From Chloroflexota bacterium (GTDB taxonomy: Bacteria; Chloroflexota; UBA5177; JANWHV01): a stretch of 5,814 nt of DNA. Shown here one piece after another: positions 1 through 5,207 of the stretch. The stretch is from assembly GCA_025450255.1 (NCBI GenBank), contig JANWHV010000002.1:1-5814 (forward strand), read 5' to 3'. Every line of letters starts with the position of its first letter. The first letter of the stretch is position 1. A program made the position numbers and the translations under genes. Under the pieces are notes generated by a model that searched no databases, was not told where the DNA came from, and saw only the letters and a program-made list of their open reading frames with translations.

Positions 1-2
1 CG

Positions 3-2327
3 GGCGATCTGTCCCTGGCTATAGCGCAGGCCAGAGCGTTCGCCGCCCTGCGCCAGAACACGAATCGACTTGAAGCAGAACGGGACAGTTTCGAAACGGC
101 GGTAAATCAATCTCTGTCTGGCATCGTGATCGCCGACATTCCGCCGCTCGGACTGCGCTTCTGGAATAGTGCCGCCGCCCAAATGGCCGTGTCGGGGTCG
201 GCGATGTCGGCGTCCGTGTCGCCGGAGCCGCCCCGCTTCGAACCGTATCATCTTGACGGCAGCCCGTATCCGATCGCGGCGTGGCCGCTTACACGTGCCT
301 TTCGCGAGGGGACGGCGATTGCCGGCGAAGAATCGTGGCTGCGCCGGCGCGATGGATCGTTCGCGACAGTGCGGATATCCGCGTCTCCTACAATGGACTC
401 GCACGGCCGGGTGACCGGGGTGATTGCCGAAATTCACGATGTTACACATGAGCGACAGATGGAACATCACGTGGCCGCGTATGATACGCGCCTTCGTTGC
501 CTGATCGATCTGCTCAGTGACTTGACGGCCGGGCAGGACATATCGAATGCACTGGTTCGTCGCTCCGAAGCCCTGAAAGCCATCATCCCATGTGATGCCT
601 ATGCTTTCCACCTTGCCGGTGCGGAGAGCGCCGTTGTCGATCACACAGCGGACGTCGACATCTCGGACGACGCGAACGAGCATGAGGCGCTCGCGACCAT
701 CTTGCAAGAAGTTGTGCGCCACGTCGCGACATCCCCTCCCGCGTCGTCGCGTGTCGACGACCTACCTGGCGTGATGGACGGCGAATTCCCACAGCCACTT
801 GCCGCCCGCGGGCTGCGGAGCGCGTTGGTGGTGCCTATTGGCGCCGCGCCTGTCTTTGACGGCGCCATCGGCTTTTTCAGCCGCGCGGACGGGGCATTCA
901 GCGAACGAGATCTGCTGGTTGCCTCGCAACTCAGCCAATTTATTGCACTCCTCCACAAGCATCGCGGCGCGTTGCTCGAGACGCGCCAATCCGCGACACG
1001 AGACGAGCGAGATCGGCTCGCTCGCGAGTTGCACGACGTACTGGCCCAGACAATCACGAGCGTGGTGCTGCAGCTTGAAAGCGTTCTTCAGGGGATGCCG
1101 GAAGACGATCCGGCGCGCGGTCCTCTGGAGTTGGCGCGGTCAAGCGCGCGCTCGGCGGTCGCCGAAACGCGGCGCGTCGTTTGGAACCTCAGGTCGTCGA
1201 GTGTGAACCTCGAGGAGCCGCACTCCGCGGTGAATGAGGAAGCCGCAAAGCTGGTACGGCGTCTTGGCATAAAGCCGGAAGTGGTTACGACAGGCGAACA
1301 GCGCCGGGTGGCCCCCGAAGTCGGCGCCGTTATCCAACGATTGGCTCGTGTTGCCCTGGATAACGTTTGGACACATAGCGAGGCCAAAAATGTCAGAATC
1401 CTGCTCGATTTCGGCCTCCATGCCTTCACCTTGCTCATTGAAGACGATGGCAAAGGCTTTGATCCGGATGAAGTCGATCTATTGAGCGCTGGCAGGGTAG
1501 GTCTCGCCGGCGTGGCCGAGCGCGCGCGTGTAATCGGCGGATCGCTGCGCATAGAGAGCGCCGCCGATCAGGGCACGCGTGTTTGGGCAAACGTTCCGTA
1601 TGCGCCAACGGCGCCCGTACCCAAGGTGCGATCGTTCGCGCCGGCACAAGCGCCGGCAACGGTGCCGGCGGGCGGCGGTGCCGCGAATCGGATTCGTGTG
1701 GTGCTGATCGATGACCATTCGATGGTTCGCGAAGGCCTCGAGCACATGCTGAGTGACCAGCAGGATTTGCAGGTCGTGGGCGCCGCCGCGAATGGCTCCG
1801 ATGGCTTGCGTATTATTAACGAACTGCACCCCGACGTCGTGCTCTGCGACTTGCAATTGCCTGATATTTCGGGCGTCGAAGTCATTTCCCGGGTCCGAAC
1901 CCTATTCCCGGACATCCGCTGCGTAATCGTCACGACGTATGACCACGACGATTTCATCTATGAGGGCATCAAATCGGGCGCGAAGGGATACGTTCTCAAG
2001 GACGTTACTTCAAGCGAACTAGGCGATGCCGTCCGCGCCGCGTACCGAAACGAGTCGCTTCTGCAGCCTGTCGTCGCCGGCAAGTTGCTCGAGCGGTTCG
2101 GCGAGATGGCGCGTCAGGGTGACATGGTTGAGCCGCTCACCGATCGCGAGATCGGCGTGCTGCGCGCCCTGGCAACCGGGTCGCGCAATAAGGAAATTGC
2201 ACTTCAGCTTAGCCTTAGCGAAAGCACGATCAAGACACATCTTGCCAGCATCTTCGGCAAATTGGGCGTTACGACGAGGACTGAGGCGGTGACACGTGGC
2301 AGGGAGATCGGACTTATCCCGCTCTAA
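3..2327 (+). CDS. Hybrid NarL-family sensor kinase fused to a LuxR-type response regulator (5' partial)
   Basis: The frame is open from base 3, so the N-terminus is missing. The GTG at 126 is an internal Val of a PAS domain, not a start. Visible residues (numbered from base 3): 1-27, end of an upstream sensory domain plus a charged helical linker; about 30-145, PAS; about 168-320, GAF; about 335-400, HisKA_3 helix with RELHDVLAQ, where His344 is the predicted phosphoacceptor; about 439-535, HATPase with N-box Asn454 and G1 box DDGKGF (481-486); 536-562, Ala/Pro/Gly linker; 564-680, receiver with Asp570/Asp571, phosphoacceptor Asp616, Thr644 and Lys666; 710-774, LuxR/NarL helix-turn-helix beginning EPLTDREIGVL. 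Known for these families: the kinase autophosphorylates on His and passes phosphate to the receiver Asp, which controls DNA binding. Inference: this cytosolic-looking protein does both steps itself, and the signal may bind PAS or GAF. No transmembrane segment is visible in this part. The N-box glutamate is replaced by Val450. Ligand and target genes cannot be read from the sequence. Confidence 0.93.
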   Translation, partial: GDLSLAIAQARAFAALRQNTNRLEAERDSFETAVNQSLSGIVIADIPPLGLRFWNSAAAQMAVSGSAMSASVSPEPPRFEPYHLDGSPYPIAAWPLTRAFREGTAIAGEESWLRRRDGSFATVRISASPTMDSHGRVTGVIAEIHDVTHERQMEHHVAAYDTRLRCLIDLLSDLTAGQDISNALVRRSEALKAIIPCDAYAFHLAGAESAVVDHTADVDISDDANEHEALATILQEVVRHVATSPPASSRVDDLPGVMDGEFPQPLAARGLRSALVVPIGAAPVFDGAIGFFSRADGAFSERDLLVASQLSQFIALLHKHRGALLETRQSATRDERDRLARELHDVLAQTITSVVLQLESVLQGMPEDDPARGPLELARSSARSAVAETRRVVWNLRSSSVNLEEPHSAVNEEAAKLVRRLGIKPEVVTTGEQRRVAPEVGAVIQRLARVALDNVWTHSEAKNVRILLDFGLHAFTLLIEDDGKGFDPDEVDLLSAGRVGLAGVAERARVIGGSLRIESAADQGTRVWANVPYAPTAPVPKVRSFAPAQAPATVPAGGGAANRIRVVLIDDHSMVREGLEHMLSDQQDLQVVGAAANGSDGLRIINELHPDVVLCDLQLPDISGVEVISRVRTLFPDIRCVIVTTYDHDDFIYEGIKSGAKGYVLKDVTSSELGDAVRAAYRNESLLQPVVAGKLLERFGEMARQGDMVEPLTDREIGVLRALATGSRNKEIALQLSLSESTIKTHLASIFGKLGVTTRTEAVTRGREIGLIPL

Positions 2328-2391
2328 ACCTATTGCCCGTGGCATAGAGCGCTTTATGTCCTTCGCGATATGACGTCCGTGACGTGCGGCG

Positions 2392-2432
2392 ACGAGGGGT
2401 CGGAACGCATACGGTGCGTTCCGACCCCTCGT
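2392..2432. terminator. Perfect 18-bp hairpin between convergent genes, probable bidirectional terminator
   Basis: The left arm ACGAGGGGTCGGAACGCA (2392-2409) is the exact reverse complement of 2415-2432, with a 5-base loop TACGG. It lies 64 bases after the kinase stop codon on the plus strand and 23 bases after the small membrane-protein stop codon on the minus strand. No T-run follows on either strand, so it is not a textbook intrinsic terminator. Position and symmetry still favour transcription termination for both genes. Alternatives are an RNA-end stabilising hairpin or a copy of a dispersed palindromic repeat. Confidence 0.75.
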
Positions 2433-2455
2433 TGGTCCAACCTTTCAGTAGGGGC

Positions 2456-2740
2456 TTAGACTCGAGCGCTCGTTCGACCGCGCGTTAGCAGTCGCGAGAC
2501 GCCGATAACCACTACGGCGCCAACAAACGCGACGACAATACTGCCGACGATACCCATCGTCCCTGTCGTAAACGCGCCGACGATCAAGCCGCCGATGAAT
2601 GCGCCAACCAGGCCCATAATGAGATCGCCCAGGATGCCATATCCGGAGCCCATGACGCTGCTGGCCAGCCAGCCGGCAATCAAGCCCACCACGATCCAGC
2701 CGATAATGCCACCTGGCGCTAGGGTAACCGTTGCGAGCAT
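2456..2740 (-). CDS. GlsB/YeaQ/YmgE-family (transglycosylase-associated) small membrane protein
   Basis: A 94-residue, very hydrophobic, glycine-rich protein with three predicted membrane helices: about 10-30 (GGIIGWIVVGLIAGWLASSVM), 35-57 (ILGDLIMGLVGAFIGGLIVGAF) and 62-86 (GIVGSIVVAFVGAVVVIGVSRL). It ends in a short basic tail (TRGRTSAR). The helix-1 pattern GWIVVGLIAGWLA, followed by G-x-G-x-x-G-D-x-x-x-G-x-x-G-A, is characteristic of the Transgly_assoc family (GlsB/YeaQ/YmgE). Length is normal for the family. Its members are inner-membrane proteins often linked to stress responses, but their molecular activity is not established; the 'transglycosylase-associated' label is historical. The ATG is supported by a strong AAGGAG site 8 bases upstream (minus strand). 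It is monocistronic and convergent with the kinase gene. Nothing in the sequence shows that the kinase regulates it. Confidence 0.9.
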   Translation of the reverse strand: MLATVTLAPGGIIGWIVVGLIAGWLASSVMGSGYGILGDLIMGLVGAFIGGLIVGAFTTGTMGIVGSIVVAFVGAVVVIGVSRLLTRGRTSARV

Positions 2741-3087
2741 CCGTGCTTCTCCTTGGCTACGTCTTACCTAACCGGTCGCGTCCGTATTAACTTCCAGACG
2801 AACCGTACGAATCTATTCTCCATTTTGGCGGTCCCCACAACATCACTCGTTCGTCCACTCCGGAAGGCAAACGGGACTAGTGCGAGTCGCGCCAATCTAA
2901 GCGATCGCCCGTGTCTGCCGCGTACTAGGGCGCTCCTCCAGCGTCTTTCACACCTTCGGCTGAAGCGATGTTACGACACATGGAGCACGTTCTTATTTGG
3001 AACAGTCCCGGGTAATCTGTTCGCGTGGGCGAGGCGCTGCTGAACCCGTTTCCCACCGAACTGCCTGTAGTTGGAAGGAGACGTCCA
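2741..3087. other. Divergent intergenic spacer without a supported gene
   Basis: About 347 bases separate the minus-strand membrane-protein gene from the plus-strand micro-gene at 3088. Its left end carries the minus-strand ribosome binding site for the membrane protein (AAGGAG read on the minus strand, within 2749-2754). Promoters for both divergent genes should lie here, but I see no convincing paired -35/-10 boxes. A plus-strand TTG-initiated reading frame at 2753-3043 lacks any recognisable domain and is probably chance. No tRNA, strong long hairpin or repeat was seen by eye; a conserved small RNA cannot be excluded. Confidence 0.6.
3075..3080 (+). promoter_or_regulatory. Strong Shine-Dalgarno site for the 30-codon gene
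   Basis: AAGGAG, within GGAAGGAG, lies 7 bases before the GTG at 3088. It is as good as any ribosome binding site in the window and is the main reason for calling the short reading frame after it. It also decides the start over an in-frame GTG at 3025 that has no such site. Confidence 0.65.
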
Positions 3088-3180
3088 GTGGAGAAAAAGC
3101 AGAAGGAACACGTGCGCGGCGTTGGCTCGAAAGAACAGCGTGAATACGAGCACATCAAGGAGAGCGCGGAAAAAATATGA
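3088..3180 (+). CDS. 30-residue basic/charged small protein with YEHIKES motif, possibly a truncated family member
   Basis: A GTG start behind GGAAGGAG gives a 30-residue, Lys/Glu-rich hydrophilic product. It begins MEKKQKEHVRG, continues GSKEQREYEHIKESAEK, and ends at Ile-TGA. The core pattern (K-E-x-R-x-Y-E-H-I-x-E-S) resembles, from memory, small bacterial proteins of about 50-70 residues often loosely annotated 'plasmid stabilization protein'. In those, this segment is followed by a Gly-Arg-rich turn and an AARTVNK-like helix. Here the stop falls right after the first helix, and I found no convincing remainder in the other two frames downstream. It may be a functional short form or a decayed copy. 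No signal peptide, membrane segment or Cys is present. It lies upstream of the candidate promoter of the deacetylase operon, so it is probably transcribed separately. Function is unknown. Confidence 0.5.
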   Translation: MEKKQKEHVRGVGSKEQREYEHIKESAEKI

Positions 3181-3211
3181 ATTCTCACGATCGTTAATCT
3201 CCAAAACATGA

Positions 3212-3239
3212 TTGCGCCGCGTCTGCCATCTCGTACAAT
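3212..3239 (+). promoter_or_regulatory. Candidate sigma-70-type promoter for the deacetylase-pur operon
   Basis: The -10 box TACAAT (3234-3239) matches the consensus at 5 of 6 positions. A weak -35 box TTGCGC (3212-3217, 3 of 6) sits 16 bases upstream. Transcription would start near 3246, giving a leader of about 50 bases before the GTG at 3298. The placement is sensible, but the -35 box is poor and the organism's sigma preferences are unknown. Confidence 0.4.
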
Positions 3240-3248
3240 GGTAAGGTA

Positions 3249-3278
3249 CCGCCACTCCGTCCATCTCGAGTGAGGCGG
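3249..3278 (+). promoter_or_regulatory. Leader stem-loop just upstream of the deacetylase ribosome binding site
   Basis: CCGCC (3249-3253) and ACTC (3254-3257) can pair with GGCGG (3274-3278) and GAGT (3268-3271). This makes a 9-bp stem with a 2-base bulge and a 10-base loop. The stem ends 3 bases before the AAAGGA ribosome binding site (3282-3287) and would start at the predicted 5' end of the mRNA. It could protect the 5' end or affect translation; it matches no riboswitch class I recognise. Confidence 0.35.
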
Positions 3279-3297
3279 CCGAAAGGATTATGGACGC

Positions 3298-4023
3298 GTG
3301 GCAAAGCACCTTGAGGTCTACGATCCCGTTCCGGAGAGCGCCATCGTCATAGTCGCCCATCCGGATGACGCTGAGTTTATGGTCGCTGGTACGGTCGCGC
3401 GCTGGGCTCGCGGCGGCGCGCGCATCGTGTATCTGCTCGTAACCGACGGCGACAAAGGCTCCAGTGAACTGAACGTTCGCCGTGAGGATCTGGCCGCGCT
3501 CCGTCAGGACGAGCAGCGCGCCGCATGCAAGATCCTTGGCGTGCAGACTGTTGAGTTTTTGCACTACGAGGACGGCATGGTCGAACCGACGCTGGCGCTG
3601 CGGCGCGACATAGCCTGTATCATCCGCAAACACAAGCCAAAGGTTGCGATGTGCCAGGATCCGTCTCGATTCTATAGCGGTCGCGGCTACATAAACCATC
3701 CCGATCACCGCGCCGTTGCCGAGGCGGCCCTGGCAGCCATTTATCCCGCCGCTCGTGACCCATTGACCTTCCCTGAGCTACTCGCCGACGGACTTCCGCC
3801 GCATAAGGTACAGGAAGTCTTTATCGGCGCTAGCGAAGACGAAGATTTGATCGTGGATATCTCAGACACGATCGGCCTGAAAGCCGAGGCACTCAAAGCG
3901 CACAAGAGCCAAGTTGGCGACTGGGAGCCGCACGACATGCTATCAGAGTGGGCACGGGGCGCTGCTGAAGGCCAATCATTCACGCATGGCGAGACGTTTC
4001 GCTATCTCAAACTGGATCAGTAG
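3298..4023 (+). CDS. PIG-L/LmbE-family zinc-dependent deacetylase
   Basis: A 241-residue protein, normal length for bacterial PIG-L (LmbE-like) deacetylases. The N-terminal strand leads into AHPDDAEF, where His21 and Asp24 are predicted zinc ligands and Asp23 the catalytic base. The second motif, YINHPDHRAVAEA, supplies the third ligand His134 or His137. In between are family features such as VTDGDKGSS and R..E...A...LGV. Characterised relatives (MshB, BshB, PIG-L) remove the N-acetyl group from glucosaminyl substrates; the substrate here cannot be told from sequence. The GTG start has AAAGGA about 10 bases upstream. An ATG at 3290 is out of frame and only 2 bases from that site, so it was rejected. 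The gene ends 1 base before the purC start, so it is probably cotranscribed with the purine genes. It has no signal peptide or membrane segment and is presumably cytosolic. Confidence 0.9.
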   Translation: MAKHLEVYDPVPESAIVIVAHPDDAEFMVAGTVARWARGGARIVYLLVTDGDKGSSELNVRREDLAALRQDEQRAACKILGVQTVEFLHYEDGMVEPTLALRRDIACIIRKHKPKVAMCQDPSRFYSGRGYINHPDHRAVAEAALAAIYPAARDPLTFPELLADGLPPHKVQEVFIGASEDEDLIVDISDTIGLKAEALKAHKSQVGDWEPHDMLSEWARGAAEGQSFTHGETFRYLKLDQ

Positions 4024-4024
4024 C

Positions 4025-4936
4025 GTGGCGCCCGAGCAAGCGCCGGACCGCTTTCCGCGCGTCGAGGGTCTCCCCCGTGTACATTCCGGCAAGGTACGAG
4101 ACACCTATGCCGTTGGCGATACGTGTCTGCTCATCGTTGCCAGCGATCGTATCTCTGCATTCGACGTCATTCTGCCAACCGGTATTCCCAATAAGGGTCG
4201 CGTGCTAACCGGTCTATCGGCGTTCTGGTTTGGCGAGACCCACGTCGTCGTCGAGAACCACATGATCTCTACGTCATGGACCGACATCGCGCGGCAGACC
4301 GGCATCGACGCCGGTCATCGCCACCTCGCCGGACGATCGTCACTGGTCAAGCGCGCTGAGCGGATAGACGTCGAGTGTGTCATGCGCGGTTATCTGGCTG
4401 GATCAGGATGGGCCGAATACAAAGACCAGGGGACATTGGCGGGGGCTCGTCTTCCCGCAGGTATGATTGAGTCTCAAAAGCTACCCGAGCCGGCTTTTAC
4501 GCCGGCAATCAAAAACGACGTCGGGCACGACCGGAACGTTTCCATACCACAGCTTGAAGCACTGGTCGGCAAAGAACTTTCTCGCCGGCTCGAAGCAGCC
4601 AGCCGCGCCATTTTCACATATGCGAGCGACCTCGCTACCGCGCGTGGTTTGATCGTGGCTGACACGAAAATGGAGTTTGGCCTGGTAAACGGCAAATTGA
4701 CGCTCATAGACGAATTGTTGACGCCGGACTCCTCCCGATTCTGGGATGCTGCTTCCTATCGGCCCGGCGGCGCCCAGGCAAGCTTCGATAAACAGCCGGT
4801 CCGCGATTACCTGGACGTCACTGGGTGGAATCGCGCCGCGCCGGCGCCCGTGCTGCCGCACGACATCGCGCGTGCCACGACAGAGCGATACTTGTCCGCC
4901 TATCAGCGCATTACGGGGCATGAGCTAGATGTATGA
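4025..4936 (+). CDS. purC: Phosphoribosylaminoimidazole-succinocarboxamide (SAICAR) synthase
   Basis: PurC ligates aspartate to CAIR with ATP to form SAICAR in de novo purine synthesis. Visible signatures: GKVRDTY at about 22-28 (ATP-binding strand-turn), ASDRISAFDVILPTGIPNKG at about 40-59, the family motif VECVMRGYLAGSGW in the middle, and VADTKMEFG (211-219), followed by LIDELLTPDSSRFW. At 303 residues it is the longer type, closer to yeast Ade1 than to the roughly 240-residue enterobacterial form. Start: the frame is open back to 3914, but that part lies inside the deacetylase gene and has no PurC-like sequence. The GTG at 4025, 1 base after the preceding stop, puts the conserved HSGKVRD motif about 20 residues in, as expected. 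The ribosome binding site is weak (GGA at 4014-4016), consistent with translational coupling. The gene overlaps purS by 8 bases. Confidence 0.96.
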   Translation: MAPEQAPDRFPRVEGLPRVHSGKVRDTYAVGDTCLLIVASDRISAFDVILPTGIPNKGRVLTGLSAFWFGETHVVVENHMISTSWTDIARQTGIDAGHRHLAGRSSLVKRAERIDVECVMRGYLAGSGWAEYKDQGTLAGARLPAGMIESQKLPEPAFTPAIKNDVGHDRNVSIPQLEALVGKELSRRLEAASRAIFTYASDLATARGLIVADTKMEFGLVNGKLTLIDELLTPDSSRFWDAASYRPGGAQASFDKQPVRDYLDVTGWNRAAPAPVLPHDIARATTERYLSAYQRITGHELDV

Positions 4937-5207
4937 CCGCATTGAGGCTGCCCACATTGTTAACGTGCGCGTCACACTGCGGGCCGCCGTATTGGACACG
5001 CAGGGCAAGGCTATTCTGAACGGACTCCACGCCATGGGATTCGGTTCGATCGCCGAAATTCACGCCGGCAAGTTCTTCCGCCTGATCATCCATGCCCCGG
5101 ATCCCACCGCGGCGCTTGAAATCGCGCGTGCCGCCTGCGAGCGGCTGCTCAGCAACCCGGTCATCGAGACGTTCTCGCTAGAGATCGCGGATCGGGCTTC
5201 TCCGTGA
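4929..5207 (+). CDS. purS: Phosphoribosylformylglycinamidine synthase subunit PurS
   Basis: PurS is the small structural subunit that bridges PurQ and PurL in the three-part FGAM synthase. The protein is 92 residues. The core VRVTLRAAVLDTQGKAI, then LHAMGF..I.EIHAGKFF and a C-terminal helix ending CERLLSNPVIETFSLEI, match the family layout (strand, long helix, KxF strand, helix, strand). Compared with the usual form beginning M-x-x-V-x-V-x-V-x-L, this start adds about 7 residues (MYDRIEA). The only in-frame internal alternative, GTG at 4965, would cut into the first strand and has no ribosome binding site. The ATG overlaps the end of purC by 8 bases and the stop overlaps the purQ GTG (GTGA), so all three are probably coupled. 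Small size and high divergence make PurS easy to miss, but the neighbours make it firm. Confidence 0.93.
   Translation: MYDRIEAAHIVNVRVTLRAAVLDTQGKAILNGLHAMGFGSIAEIHAGKFFRLIIHAPDPTAALEIARAACERLLSNPVIETFSLEIADRASP

Noticed and set aside
126..128. GTG as the start of the sensor kinase gene
   Set aside because: The frame continues open to base 3 with credible coiled-coil and PAS sequence (FETAVNQSLSGIVIAD). This GTG is an internal valine in the first PAS strand and no ribosome binding site precedes it.
2753..3043. Plus-strand 96-residue reading frame in the spacer
   Set aside because: It starts with TTG over the antisense ribosome binding site of the membrane-protein gene, has no ribosome binding site of its own, and shows no recognisable motif and an Arg/Ser/Leu-rich composition typical of chance frames.
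3208..3273. 21-codon ATG frame in the deacetylase leader
   Set aside because: No ribosome binding site, no family resemblance, and it overlaps the candidate -10 box.
2328..3297. Possible tRNA, small RNA or CRISPR in the intergenic regions
   Set aside because: No cloverleaf arms, no regularly spaced direct repeats, and no strong structure other than the 18-bp terminator-like palindrome and the short leader hairpin.
2971..3708. Minus-strand 245-residue reading frame opposite the deacetylase and spacer
   Set aside because: It is antisense to the well-supported PIG-L gene and the 30-codon gene, shows no domain, and looks like a shadow of high-GC codon bias.
3914..4024. Longer N-terminus for PurC reaching into the deacetylase gene
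   Set aside because: These 37 codons lie inside the end of the deacetylase gene and do not resemble PurC. The GTG at 4025 fits the family start and the operon spacing.
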